Assembly: GCA_020638675.1 (NCBI GenBank)
Contig: JACKID010000003.1
Span: forward strand, 248,001 to 312,000
DNA: 64,000 bases
Direction of reading: 5' to 3'
Source of the DNA: Planctomycetota bacterium
Lineage (GTDB): Bacteria > Planctomycetota > UBA8742 > UBA2392
Shown: positions 51,703 to 60,473 of the stretch, in pieces
How positions within the stretch are numbered: position 1 is the first letter of the stretch
How the letters are laid out: each line of letters starts with the position of its first letter
Made by a program: the position numbers and the translations under genes
Notes under the pieces: generated by a model
Database searches by the model: none
Told to the model about the DNA's origin: nothing
What the model saw: only the letters and a program-made list of their open reading frames with translations

Positions 51703-51716
51703 GGTCTACGTTGACC
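51703..51716. promoter_or_regulatory. Possible MarR operator
   Basis: GGTCTACGTTGACC is a 14-base near-palindrome (12 of 14 positions symmetric), about 70 bases before the marR start. It lies between marR and the universal stress protein gene. Confidence 0.35.
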
Positions 51717-51729
51717 AAAGCAGTCGGGG

Positions 51730-52668
51730 TTAGACCATCAGCACCGGCACGCTGCTGAGCCGCAGCACCGTCAGCGCGCGGCTGTACGCGCCGGAGTTGC
51801 GGTCGGCGGGGCAGGGCAGCACGAGCAAGTGACCGCCGTCGTTGCCTTCGCGGGCGGTGACGTCCGGGTCGCTGCCGATCTTGAATTCGACTTTCATGCC
51901 GGCCTTGTGGTCCATGGCCCAGTGCTGCGCCGCGGCGACGAGCGATCCGGCTGCGGCCTGCGCGTCATCGAGCAGCGCCTGGTCGGTCAGCTTGGCCTTG
52001 TCCACTTCCTGTCCCAGCAGAGCCATGGCTTCCGCCATGGCGCCGGCATCGATCACGAACAGCACGCGGTAACTCGCGCTCGCGCCTCCGACGCCGAACG
52101 CGGTCGAGAGCGCCTTGGCCGCCTCGGCCTGCCGTACGTGCAGCTTGATCAGCGGCTTGTTCAGCGCGGGCGCGACCTTGTCGCCGGGCTCGCGCGCGAA
52201 CAGCACCGGCACTTTGGCGCGTGCCAGCACACGCTCGGCCGTGCTGCCTACGCTGTCACGTCCGAGCGTTTTCAAGTCTTCCAGGTACGGTGCGGGCATG
52301 ATGATCATTCCCGCGTTCGCGGCGTCGCGCGCGTCGATCAGGCGGTCGGCCGGGTCGTCGTCATCCTGCTGCGGTGCGATCTCGCAGGCCACGCCCGCCA
52401 GCCTGGCGTGCATGGACTCGAGGTGCTTGCGCCGCGTATCCACGTCGAGCCCCGGGCGCGCCAGCGTGGTCACGGCCGTCGCGCTGAAGCGCGTGCAGAT
52501 GCCCGCCGCGAGCGCCGCCACGGCTTCGTCCTGGTTGCTCTGGTCGAACGCGACGAGGATTCTGGCGGGCTTCTCGAACGGCGGCAGCTCGATCGGCTGC
52601 GCGTTGGCCGCGGCCGAGAAACGGGCCATCGCCTCGTGCAGGTCGTCATCGATCGGCGTTTCGCTCAT
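51730..52668 (-). CDS. Universal stress protein (two UspA-like domains)
   Basis: 312 aa. AGGAG precedes the ATG. Two Usp-type Rossmann-like units: the first with ARILVAFDQSNQDEAVAAL and GMIIMPAPYLEDLKTLGRDSVG, ending VGSTAERVLARAKVPVLF; the second less conserved, with YRVLFVIDAGAM and ending YSRALTVLRLSSVPVLMV. The ATP-binding Gly motif of UspA is only partly visible in the first. It is nine bases downstream of the ion transporter gene, so they share a transcript. Confidence 0.88.
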   Translation of the reverse strand: MSETPIDDDLHEAMARFSAAANAQPIELPPFEKPARILVAFDQSNQDEAVAALAAGICTRFSATAVTTLARPGLDVDTRRKHLESMHARLAGVACEIAPQQDDDDPADRLIDARDAANAGMIIMPAPYLEDLKTLGRDSVGSTAERVLARAKVPVLFAREPGDKVAPALNKPLIKLHVRQAEAAKALSTAFGVGGASASYRVLFVIDAGAMAEAMALLGQEVDKAKLTDQALLDDAQAAAGSLVAAAQHWAMDHKAGMKVEFKIGSDPDVTAREGNDGGHLLVLPCPADRNSGAYSRALTVLRLSSVPVLMV

Positions 52669-52677
52669 CCCGTTCTC

Positions 52678-54084
52678 CTATCCTCCCGGGTAATGCGGAA
52701 GCTGCGGCAGCAGACCCAGCCAGTTCATCACCAGAACGTAGCCGATCACCAGCACTGCCTGGATGGCGAGAATCAGCATGCCCGCCTTCATGAACTCACC
52801 CCAGCCGACTTTCTCGCCGCGGTCTGTTTCCAGCGCGTGCAACGCCACGACGCTGCTGACGCTGCCGATGGGCGTGCCGTTGCCGCCCAGGTTGCTTGCA
52901 CCGACCAGCACCCAGAACAGCGGCGCCGCCAGTGACGGGTCGCCCCGGGCGATCTTGTCCACGATCGGCAGCATGGTGGCCGTCACCGGGATGTTGTCCA
53001 CGAAGCCGCTGCTGGCCATTACAAACAGCCCGATGATCAGCGTCAGCACCGTGCTGCTGCCGCCGCCGAGATTGACCAGAGTGTCGGCCGTGACCTGCAG
53101 CAGCCCGGTCGCCTTGACGCAGCCGATGATCACGAACAGCCCGACGAAGAACAGGATGACGGTCCACTTTACCTTCTTGATGGCCTGCTCAGGGTCGCCG
53201 GCGCAGAACAACAGCGCCGCCATGCCGCCGACCATCGCGACAAAGTCGAGCCCCACGCGCAGAAGTTGCGCCGTTGCGAAACCGACCACGGTCATGCCCA
53301 GCACGGCCGCGCTGCGCCAGAACACCTTGCGGTTCTTGACCAGCGCCCACTCGTCGAAGTTGGCGACCTTGAGTTTGCGGTCGGCTTCCGCGCCCGCCGC
53401 TTCGCCGTCTGCGACGAGCGTCTTCTTGTAGATCTTCATCAGCACGAAGTAGGCAACGAAGGCCGTGGCGAAGGCCAGCGGTGTGCTGCCGATGAAGAAG
53501 TGTACATAGGGGATACGCGCTGCCGTGCCGATCATCAGCGTCGCAATGCCGCTGCTGAACGTGGTCAGTGCAGCGCTGTTGGCAACGATGGCGACCGCGA
53601 TCAGGTACGGCTTCGGGTGGTAACCCAGCGTCCGGCAGATCACCAGCACCAGCGACGCCATCAGCAGGCTGCCCGGCGCGAGCGTGAGAAGGCTGACGAA
53701 CACGAAGGTCAGTATGCAGACAAATAGAAAGAGCTTCTTGGGCTCGCCGTGCGTCATCTTCACCACGCGGATGGCGATGAAATGAAACAGTCCGCTGCCG
53801 CCGACGGTGTCGACCAGAATGCTGGTGCCGATGATGACGCCGAGGATGTTGATGTCGTGCCCGAGGATGGTGTGGATGCTGTCGTATCCCTCGGCGCCGA
53901 ATAGCCCAAATGCCATGGCGGCGACCACCGCAGCGATGGCCCCGACGATGGCGCTGACGGACTTGTGCAGGCGCTCGAAGGCGATGAACAGGTAGGTGAT
54001 CACCATGATCACGCCCAGCACCGCCATGGGAATCCATGTCGGCTCGAAGTGCGAGGTGATTTCTTCGCCGGACGCGATCAGCAT
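52678..54084 (-). CDS. ArsB/NhaD-superfamily ion transporter
   Basis: 468 aa with about eleven hydrophobic helices. Diagnostic segments: AAVVAAMAFGLFG near the start, GTSILVDTVGGSGLFHFIA, LGYHPKPYLIAVAIVANSAALTTFSSG, SGFVDNIPVTATMLPIVDKIA and a second re-entrant ASNLGGNGTPIGSVSSVVAL. The paired inverted repeats with a GxDNIP motif are the NhaD/ArsB/CitMHS pattern; substrates range from Na+/H+ exchange to organic anions. No arsenic gene is adjacent. Followed by a universal stress protein nine bases later. Confidence 0.88.
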   Translation of the reverse strand: MLIASGEEITSHFEPTWIPMAVLGVIMVITYLFIAFERLHKSVSAIVGAIAAVVAAMAFGLFGAEGYDSIHTILGHDINILGVIIGTSILVDTVGGSGLFHFIAIRVVKMTHGEPKKLFLFVCILTFVFVSLLTLAPGSLLMASLVLVICRTLGYHPKPYLIAVAIVANSAALTTFSSGIATLMIGTAARIPYVHFFIGSTPLAFATAFVAYFVLMKIYKKTLVADGEAAGAEADRKLKVANFDEWALVKNRKVFWRSAAVLGMTVVGFATAQLLRVGLDFVAMVGGMAALLFCAGDPEQAIKKVKWTVILFFVGLFVIIGCVKATGLLQVTADTLVNLGGGSSTVLTLIIGLFVMASSGFVDNIPVTATMLPIVDKIARGDPSLAAPLFWVLVGASNLGGNGTPIGSVSSVVALHALETDRGEKVGWGEFMKAGMLILAIQAVLVIGYVLVMNWLGLLPQLPHYPGG

Positions 54085-54148
54085 GCGCGGCGGAGTTTAG
54101 GTGCGCCCCGGCGCTGAAGGAAGCCTCACCAATTGGCAAGATAGGGGC

Positions 54149-54685
54149 ATGAAAACCATCTGCGTCTATTGCGGAGCGGCAAGCGGCAACAAGCCGGAGT
54201 TCCTGCGCGCGGCCCGCGACTTTGGGCGCCTGCTGGCCGGGCGCGGCATCGCGCTGGTGTATGGCGGCGGCCATGTGGGGCTGATGGGCGTGGTGGCCGA
54301 GGCGGTGCTTGCCGGCGGCGGGCACGTCACCGGCGTGATTCCGCGCAGCATGGCCGACAAAGAGCTTGCGCATACCGGCGTGCAGAAGCTGCATATCGTG
54401 GAGAGCATGCACGACCGCAAAGCGCTGATGGCCGAGCTGTCAGACGCGTTTGTCGTGCTTCCCGGCGGGATCGGAACACTGGACGAGTTCTTCGAAATCT
54501 GGACCTGGCGGCAGATCGGGCTGCACGACAAGCCGATCGGGATACTCGACACGTCCGGCTTCTGGCAGCCGCTGCTGGCACTGGCGCAGCACCTGGACGA
54601 CCACGACTTCCTGCATCGCCAGGCGCTGAAGATGATCGTACATCACCCAGACCCGAGCGAGCTGCTGAAGCTGTTAGGCAGTTAG
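54149..54685 (+). CDS. LOG-family (YvdD/Lonely-guy) nucleotide phosphoribohydrolase
   Basis: 178 aa. Start at ATG 54149. N-terminal ICVYCGAASGNKPEFLRAA, LVYGGGHVGLMGVVA, and FVVLPGGIGTLDEFFEIWTW, the PGGxGTxxE motif of the family. LOG proteins cleave the N-glycosidic bond of nucleoside 5'-monophosphates (cytokinin-type or AMP). Substrate specificity cannot be told from the sequence. Confidence 0.93.
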   Translation: MKTICVYCGAASGNKPEFLRAARDFGRLLAGRGIALVYGGGHVGLMGVVAEAVLAGGGHVTGVIPRSMADKELAHTGVQKLHIVESMHDRKALMAELSDAFVVLPGGIGTLDEFFEIWTWRQIGLHDKPIGILDTSGFWQPLLALAQHLDDHDFLHRQALKMIVHHPDPSELLKLLGS

Positions 54686-54780
54686 TGGCACCGGCAATCT
54701 TGCCGGTGGTCGCGGCGGCGTTGCCGCGACGCATTGGCCTTCGCTTCCCTCAGACCCACAGGCAGGATTGCCTGTGCCAC
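54685..54780. repeat. REP-like inverted repeat (GTGGCACNGGCAATC type)
   Basis: Arms 54685-54709 and 54756-54780 are inverted copies (GTGGCACCGGCAATCTTG versus the inverse of CAGGATTGCCTGTGCCAC). Each also folds on itself, and a third palindrome (GTCGCGGC/GCCGCGAC) sits between them. It overlaps the stop of the LOG gene and ends just outside the kinase gene. Confidence 0.75.
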
Positions 54781-54783
54781 CGT

Positions 54784-55770
54784 TCAGACATGCTTCGCCA
54801 CCAGCTCGGCCAGGTTGGCTTCCGGGCGGGCGCCGACGTGTGAGATGATCTCGGCCGCGCAGATGGCGGCGATCTTGCCGCACTCGGCCAGCGGCCTGCC
54901 GTGCGTGTAGCCGTACAGGAAGCCCGCCGCGAACAGGTCCCCCGCGCCGGTGGTGTCCTCGACCTTCGCAACGGGATGCGCGGGCACTTCAATCGTGTGC
55001 TCCGGCGTCACGATCAGCGCGCCCTTTTCGCTGCGCGTGAGCACCGCGACGTCGCACTGGCCGCGCACGGCGTGCACGGCCGCGTCGAAGTTACCGCTTT
55101 CGTACAGCGCGACGATTTCATTTTCGTTGGCGAACAGCACGTCGATGTGCCCGTGCACCAGGTCCAGAAACTCGGCGCGGTGGCGGTCGACGCAGAACTT
55201 GTCGCTGAGCGTGAGGCTGACCTCCTTGTTCGCAGCATGGGCGATCTCGGCGGCCTTCACATAGGCCTGCTTGGCGGGCGGCGCGTCGAACAGGTAGCCC
55301 TCGAAGTAGGTCACCTGCGCGCGCCGGATCAGCGACTCATTCACGTCGGCCGGGCTGACTTCGCCCGCGCTGCCCAGAAACGTCTGCATGGTGCGCTGCG
55401 CGTCAGGCGTGACGAATACCAGGCAACGGCCGGTGGGGTTGGTGTCGTGTGTCGGTTCGCTGTTGAACTCGACGCCCAGCGACGTGATGTCGTGTTTAAA
55501 AATCTTGCCGAGCTGGTCTCCCGCGACCTTGCCGATGAAACCGGCCTTGCCGCCCAGCGACGCCAGGCCCGCAACCGTGTTCGCCGCACTGCCGCCGGAG
55601 CATTCCACGCCGGGGCCCATCACCCCATACAGCTCGTCGGCCTGCTCGGCGTTGATCAGGCTCATGGAGCCTTTCTCAATCCCGCGGCCTGCCAGAAAGT
55701 CGTCGTCCGAGTGCGCCAGCACGTCAACCAGCGCGTTGCCAATCGCAACAACATCAAGTGGATTCGTCAT
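54784..55770 (-). CDS. PfkB-family carbohydrate kinase (adenosine kinase-like)
   Basis: 328 aa. Start at ATG 55770 (an ATG at 55779 would add three residues). Features: DVVAIGNALVDVLAHSDDDFL and ECSGGSAANTVAGLASLGG at the N-terminus, and DTTGAGDLFAAGFLYGY at the C-terminus with the catalytic Asp in GAGD. This is the PfkB/ribokinase fold, and the layout with FEGYLFDAPPAK and the Asn-Glu-Asn stretch fits adenosine kinase. Phosphorylates a sugar or nucleoside with ATP. Confidence 0.88.
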   Translation of the reverse strand: MTNPLDVVAIGNALVDVLAHSDDDFLAGRGIEKGSMSLINAEQADELYGVMGPGVECSGGSAANTVAGLASLGGKAGFIGKVAGDQLGKIFKHDITSLGVEFNSEPTHDTNPTGRCLVFVTPDAQRTMQTFLGSAGEVSPADVNESLIRRAQVTYFEGYLFDAPPAKQAYVKAAEIAHAANKEVSLTLSDKFCVDRHRAEFLDLVHGHIDVLFANENEIVALYESGNFDAAVHAVRGQCDVAVLTRSEKGALIVTPEHTIEVPAHPVAKVEDTTGAGDLFAAGFLYGYTHGRPLAECGKIAAICAAEIISHVGARPEANLAELVAKHV

Positions 55771-55820
55771 GCGCGGCATTCAAGCAGGGTGTGAGTAGAG
55801 ATGGAACCTCTCCCCCGCCA

Positions 55821-56219
55821 CTATTCAACCCACGACACCGCTGGTTCTTCACTGTCGATCACGTCGATGATTTCATTCGGGGTTGCGATGGCGTAGTGGA
55901 TGAGTGATTTCGGCTCTCTGATCGTCATGCTTTCTTCGAAGAGCCAGTGAATGAACCGAGAGTCGTCAACTTTGAACAGAGGCCACGGAGCTTGCTTGGC
56001 CATGAGATCGAGAGTTTGCAGGAGGTCTCCTTCATCGGCGCTCCGAAACGCGATTGGCGCTTTGAAGCCTAGACGGAGTAACTTTGGAGATTCCTTGCCT
56101 TTTTGCGCATAGTCCTCTTCCAGCCAGATGACAAGCTCCTCCGAATCGTAATGAGGCTTCTGGAGATACATGACGGGGCGAAGTCCGGAGATTGGCTCCC
56201 ACTTGTTCCAGCTTTCCAT
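55821..56219 (-). CDS. Hypothetical protein in lower-GC stretch
   Basis: 132 aa. GAGGAA precedes the ATG. Low-GC by the standards of the window, suggesting transfer. Sequence: ESWNKWEPISGLRPVMYLQ at the start, SEELVIWLEEDYAQKGKE and a hydrophobic middle, ending with EIIDVIDSEEPAVSWVE. No signal peptide and no recognised family. Size, acidity and base composition would fit an immunity-type protein, but nothing nearby looks like a toxin. Confidence 0.6.
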   Translation of the reverse strand: MESWNKWEPISGLRPVMYLQKPHYDSEELVIWLEEDYAQKGKESPKLLRLGFKAPIAFRSADEGDLLQTLDLMAKQAPWPLFKVDDSRFIHWLFEESMTIREPKSLIHYAIATPNEIIDVIDSEEPAVSWVE

Positions 56220-56246
56220 GCGATTCCTCAGTGTACAGTAGGGCCG

Positions 56247-57446
56247 CTACCTACTTTCGACGCCGTCTTTGGTGAGCTTGTAGAGCTTGCCGCTGATGGA
56301 GTAGGGGCGGGTCTCGGAGTCGACTTTCACCTGCGCGCTGACGTTTTCGACCAGTTCGGCGTCGTCGGCCGTGAGCACGATCATGAAGTCGCGGTTGGGC
56401 ACGCCCGCCAGCAGGTTGGGCCCGATCACTTCGGACAGCTTGTTGTAGAGCTCGGGCAGCACGAGGCGCGAGGCGTCGTAGCTGTCGTGGGTGGCGATGA
56501 TCACGGCGCGCGGGTTGCCGTCGTTGTCTGCCAGTGCCTGTAGCTGCAAGTCCTGGGAAAGCGCGGACAGGTTTTCGCGCGCGTAGAAGAAGATGTCTTC
56601 CTCGTCGATGCCTTCCCAGCGCTCGATGTCGTCGCGGCTGACAAAGCGCAGCGTGCGCCCGGTGTCGACCACCGCCAGCAGGTCCAGCTCGCCGGCTACC
56701 AGCTCGCGGCGCAGTACCGGCACCTTGGTGTCCTTGCCATAGCCGGCCGCGCGCACGACCGGGTAGATCATGCCGCGAATGTCTTCGAAGGGGCCGAGGT
56801 CCTTGTCCTGCTCACCCCACAGCAGCTCGAGCCAGCCGTTCAGCAGCTCGACGGGGTCGGTGCGGTCGTCCTTGTCCCATGCGTCCAGGTAGCCGATGTA
56901 GGCGTTGTCGAGGCGGAGCACGGATTTCTCGCCGGTGCTGAGCTCCAGCGGGCGCAGGATGGCGGGCTTGTCCTTCTTCAGTGTGCTGGCGTAGACCTCG
57001 GCCGCGCGCTGTGTGAAATCCTCGGCGCCGATCGGCGGGCGCTCGTTGATGTGAATGCCGCCCACCAGCTCATCGACGGACTGCTCGTCGGCCGCGTTGG
57101 GCGAGCCGTTGAAGCTTACGACAATTCCCACCGGGCCGCGCTGCAGTGTCCACCAGCGCCAATACTCGGCTTCGTTCTTGAGCGTGCCCTCATAGTCGCC
57201 GTAGATGACGCTCATGCCCTCGCGCTGGTAGCGCTGCATGTTCTGCATGTTGTCGCGGCTTGGCAGGGCGTCGAAAAGGTTGACGTTGGCGTCTTCAAGC
57301 CGATGGCGCAGGCAGCTTACGGTGACGGCGCCGTCGATGTCGGGGTTGCGGAACACGAGGCTCTTGGCGCGCGGGTCGCGCTCGAACCCTTCGGGCACGC
57401 GGATGGTGAACAGGCGGCTGGGGTCGCGGTAGAGGCGTTCGTCCAT
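56247..57446 (-). CDS. DUF1444-like protein linked to mcsB
   Basis: 399 aa from ATG 57446, seven bases after the mcsB stop. The C-terminal region (about 170-399) fits DUF1444 (YtpQ): LDNAYIGYLDAWDKDD-like strands, LLAVVDTGRTLRFVSRDDIE, and DEEDIFFYARENLSALSQ. The N-terminal 160 residues are a separate beta-domain with LFTIRVPEGFERDP and a tryptophan-rich stretch. YtpQ function is unknown. Its place directly after mcsA-mcsB suggests a role near protein quality control, but this is inference. Confidence 0.75.
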   Translation of the reverse strand: MDERLYRDPSRLFTIRVPEGFERDPRAKSLVFRNPDIDGAVTVSCLRHRLEDANVNLFDALPSRDNMQNMQRYQREGMSVIYGDYEGTLKNEAEYWRWWTLQRGPVGIVVSFNGSPNAADEQSVDELVGGIHINERPPIGAEDFTQRAAEVYASTLKKDKPAILRPLELSTGEKSVLRLDNAYIGYLDAWDKDDRTDPVELLNGWLELLWGEQDKDLGPFEDIRGMIYPVVRAAGYGKDTKVPVLRRELVAGELDLLAVVDTGRTLRFVSRDDIERWEGIDEEDIFFYARENLSALSQDLQLQALADNDGNPRAVIIATHDSYDASRLVLPELYNKLSEVIGPNLLAGVPNRDFMIVLTADDAELVENVSAQVKVDSETRPYSISGKLYKLTKDGVESR

Positions 57447-57453
57447 GGCGCCC

Positions 57454-58521
57454 CTAGTTTGTGCCCGCGGCGAGACGCGAACGCACCAGGTCGGCGCGCA
57501 GGGTGTCCCGCTCATTGGGCGGCAGGGTGCGGCCTTCGGTTTCCTGCAGGTGGGAAGGCTGGCCGAGGATGAACAGCTCGTTGACCGTGCGCACGGGCAC
57601 GTCGCTGATGATGCCGAGGTCCACGCCGAGCCTCAGCATGGACAGGTGCGACATCATCTCCTGCACGTTGAGGCGCCGCGCGGAACGCAGCAGCGCTAGC
57701 GAGCGCAGCACCTTGTCCTCGACGAAACTGCGTTCCTCGGTGTAGAGCTGCCCGCGGCGCTGGCGCTCGAACTCGAGAATCTTGGGCACGATCGCCTTGA
57801 TGGCCTCGACGATCTGCTCCTCGCTGCGGCCCAGCGTCGTCTGGTTGCTGAGCTGGTACATGTCGCCGAAGGCGCGCGTGCCTTCGCCGTACAGCCCGCG
57901 CACGGCGTGATTCATGCGCTGCGCGGCCTTGAAGACCTGGTCGATGTTTTCTTTCAGGGTCAGGGCGGGCAGGTGCACCATCACGCTGACGCGCATGCCG
58001 GTGCCCACGTTGGTCGGGCAGGCCGTCAAATAGCCGTAGCGGTCGCTGGTGGCGTAGGGCAGCACTGTTTCCAGTGCGCGGTCGACCTTGCACAGCGCGT
58101 GGTAGGCGCGATCGACGTCAAAGCCGGACTTGATCCATTGCAGGCGCAGGTGATCTTCCTCGTTGATCATTACGCTCAGCATCTCGCCGCGCCCGTAGGT
58201 TACGCCGCGCGGGCCTTCGCCGTTGGCGAGCTCGCGGCTGATCAGGTGGCGCTCGACGAGCACGTCGCGCTTGATCTCGGGCAGCTTGTTCAGCTCAAGC
58301 GTCACGACGCTGCGGTCGAGGTGCACCTGGCGCAGCGCGTCTTCCGCGAGCCGGAGCACGTCCGCGCGCTGGGTATCGCTCGCGCGCCCGGTGAACGGAA
58401 AGCCGCGTATGTTGCGGGCGAAGCGAACGCGCGTGCTGATGACGATGTCGCTGTCGGGGCCGGAGCCCTTCAGCCACTCGCCCAGCAAGTGCGGGAAGCT
58501 GTCGAACGCGTCCTCGCTCAC
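57454..58521 (-). CDS. mcsB: Protein arginine kinase McsB
   Basis: 355 aa phosphagen-kinase-fold enzyme that phosphorylates arginines on damaged proteins and on regulators, marking them for ClpC. ATP-binding STRVRFARN at 29-37 and the catalytic CPTNVGTG with Cys168 are both present. Also MLSVMINEEDHLRLQ and a C-terminal DVPVRTVNELFILGQPSHLQ. Its start overlaps the mcsA stop by four bases. Target unfoldase: ClpC at 1067. Confidence 0.95.
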   Translation of the reverse strand: MSEDAFDSFPHLLGEWLKGSGPDSDIVISTRVRFARNIRGFPFTGRASDTQRADVLRLAEDALRQVHLDRSVVTLELNKLPEIKRDVLVERHLISRELANGEGPRGVTYGRGEMLSVMINEEDHLRLQWIKSGFDVDRAYHALCKVDRALETVLPYATSDRYGYLTACPTNVGTGMRVSVMVHLPALTLKENIDQVFKAAQRMNHAVRGLYGEGTRAFGDMYQLSNQTTLGRSEEQIVEAIKAIVPKILEFERQRRGQLYTEERSFVEDKVLRSLALLRSARRLNVQEMMSHLSMLRLGVDLGIISDVPVRTVNELFILGQPSHLQETEGRTLPPNERDTLRADLVRSRLAAGTN

Positions 58522-59105
58522 GAGCTCTCCTTTGAGGACTCCGGCTGCTTGGACGTTTCGGCCTCGTTGATCTGGTCGCGCAGCTGCGCCGCCAGCTCGT
58601 AGTTCTCTTCGGCGACCGCCGCGTCGAGGCGTTTGCGCAAGTCGGCGATCGTCTGGCGATGCTGGACGGTTTCTTCGCCGGCCGAGTTCACCGGCAGGCG
58701 GCCCTCGTGGCGGGCGGGCTGGACGTCGTGGATGCGCTCGAACAGCGGGTCCAGATGCTCGGCGAATACTTCATAGTCGCGCGGGCAGCCGAAGCGGCCC
58801 TTGGCGCGGAACTCGGACAGCGTGATGCCGCAGTCCGGGCAGACCGGCACCGGCTCTTTGCCGACGGGCGTGATGCCGCCGGGCTCGGGGATGGTCGCGA
58901 GCGCCTTGTCGCCGGCGTTGAGCAGGCCCTGGACCTCGCGCACCACGTCGGCCGTGACCATCAGCGGCTTGGTGATGTCGAACATGTAGCGCTTGATCAG
59001 GTTGAAGCAGTCCGGGCAGACGTTGATCTGCTCTTCAATGCTGTTGTCATCCACATCGCAGATGCGGATTCCGGCGGGACGCTTGTTGCAGCATTGGCAG
59101 TCCAT
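58518..59105 (-). CDS. mcsA: McsA-type adaptor (zinc-finger and UVR domain)
   Basis: 195 aa. Two zinc-binding Cys clusters: CQCC at 3-6 with CPDC near 30-33, and CPDC near 89-92 with FGCPRDYEVF. A C-terminal UVR helix with LRKRLDAAVAEENYELAAQLRD. McsA is the activator of McsB and links it to ClpC. Overlaps mcsB by four bases. McsA homologues normally come with CtsR, which is not seen here. Confidence 0.93.
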   Translation of the reverse strand: MDCQCCNKRPAGIRICDVDDNSIEEQINVCPDCFNLIKRYMFDITKPLMVTADVVREVQGLLNAGDKALATIPEPGGITPVGKEPVPVCPDCGITLSEFRAKGRFGCPRDYEVFAEHLDPLFERIHDVQPARHEGRLPVNSAGEETVQHRQTIADLRKRLDAAVAEENYELAAQLRDQINEAETSKQPESSKESS

Positions 59106-59158
59106 AGGCGCATTGTAACAACGAACGCTGCGACGGCGGTAATCCCGCCCGCTGTGCG

Positions 59159-60343
59159 TTAGAGCTTCAACTTCTCCAGCTTCTCGGCCGCGAGCTTGAC
59201 CTCTTCCATCGGCGGCACGAACGCGAAGCGCACGTGGCCGGCGCCCGGGTTTTCGCCGTCGACTTCATCGCTGAGCCATTCGCCCGGCGTAGTCACTACG
59301 TGGCACTGCTCGATCAGGAGGGTCGCGAAGTCCTCGCCGCTCATGCCGTCGGGCGCCTTCTGCCACAGGTACAGCCCGGCGTGGTTCTTGCAGTTCTTCA
59401 GCCCGGCCTTGCGCAGCGCGGTGCAGATCAGGTTGCGCTTGCGCTTGACCATGCGGCGCAGCTTGTCGACGTGCTTCTCGTCGGCGAGCGCGGCGATGGC
59501 GGCGTCCTGCACGAAGTTCGGCGTGCCGCTGTCGATGTTGGTTTTCACCTTCTTGAAGATATCGATCACGCGCTTGTCGCCCGCGGCCCAGCCGACGCGC
59601 CAGCCGGTCATGATGCTGCGCTTGGACAGCGAGTGGAACTGGACCACGCCGTCGAAGTTGTTGTCGGCCGCGACTTCGAGCGCGCTGTGCGGCGCGTCCT
59701 TGAAGTACAGCTCGGAGTAGGCTTCGTCGCTGGCGAGGATGATGTCGTTGGCCTGACAGTACTCGTATGCCGCCTTCAGGAAGTCCAGCTCAGCGACGTA
59801 GCCCAGCGGGCTGCTTGGCGTGGTGATCCACATGATGCGGGCGCGCTGCGCGACGTCGGGCGGGATCTTCTTGAAGTCATAGCGGCACCTGTTCTTGTGC
59901 GTTACGGCCACGAAGTGGGCCGAGCCTTCGGCGAACAGCGTGCCGCGCTTGTAGGGCGGGTAGCCGGGGCTGGGGCAGATCACGACTTCGCCTGGGTTCA
60001 CGAACGCCTCGGCGAAGTTGAAGATGCCTTCCTTGCTGCCGATGGTGCTGGTGATCTGGGTCTTGGCATCCAGCGTGACGCCGAAGCGGCCCTTGAGCCA
60101 GGTGGAGACGGCCTGGCGATAGGGCAGCGAGCCGATGTAGCTGGGGTAGCCGTCGGTCGCATGCTCGTCGACTGCCTTCTTGCACGCGCGGCGGATCAGC
60201 GCGGGTGTGGGGTCCTGATAATCGCCCACGCCGAAGTCGATCGGCGTGATGCCTTTTTCCTTCAGCTCGGCGACCTTTTCGTCAACGGCTGCAAAGGCGT
60301 ATGCGCCAATGCTGGCGACGCGTTTGGAAGGAACGATTTCCAT
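59159..60343 (-). CDS. Class I/II aminotransferase, diaminopimelate-pathway type
   Basis: 394 aa. The ATG at 60343 is preferred: AGGAA lies seven bases upstream, but only one base from ATG 60349. Features: IDFGVGDYQDPTPALIRRA, GYPSYIGSLPYRQAVSTWL, the PLP-binding lysine in HSLSKRSIMTGWRVGW, and the arginine segment AGHVRFAFVPP near the end. The layout is that of LL-diaminopimelate aminotransferase (DapL) and succinyl-DAP aminotransferase (DapC); lysine and peptidoglycan synthesis. The sub-class is not decided. Confidence 0.85.
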   Translation of the reverse strand: MEIVPSKRVASIGAYAFAAVDEKVAELKEKGITPIDFGVGDYQDPTPALIRRACKKAVDEHATDGYPSYIGSLPYRQAVSTWLKGRFGVTLDAKTQITSTIGSKEGIFNFAEAFVNPGEVVICPSPGYPPYKRGTLFAEGSAHFVAVTHKNRCRYDFKKIPPDVAQRARIMWITTPSSPLGYVAELDFLKAAYEYCQANDIILASDEAYSELYFKDAPHSALEVAADNNFDGVVQFHSLSKRSIMTGWRVGWAAGDKRVIDIFKKVKTNIDSGTPNFVQDAAIAALADEKHVDKLRRMVKRKRNLICTALRKAGLKNCKNHAGLYLWQKAPDGMSGEDFATLLIEQCHVVTTPGEWLSDEVDGENPGAGHVRFAFVPPMEEVKLAAEKLEKLKL

Positions 60344-60473
60344 GGTCATTTCCTAATGAGCGAACCCGCCTTGTCTACGGAACGCGCACAGGTTTGCAAC
60401 AGGTTCACAACGTTGCAACCGTGCAAAAGTACAAGAGTCCAACAGTTCGCAGGCAGAGTAGCCGAGTGGGAAC

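Noticed and set aside
52678..54084. ArsB arsenite pump
   Set aside because: The transporter belongs to the same superfamily, but it is 18 kb from the arsenic operon, paired with a universal stress protein, and not specifically ArsB-like.
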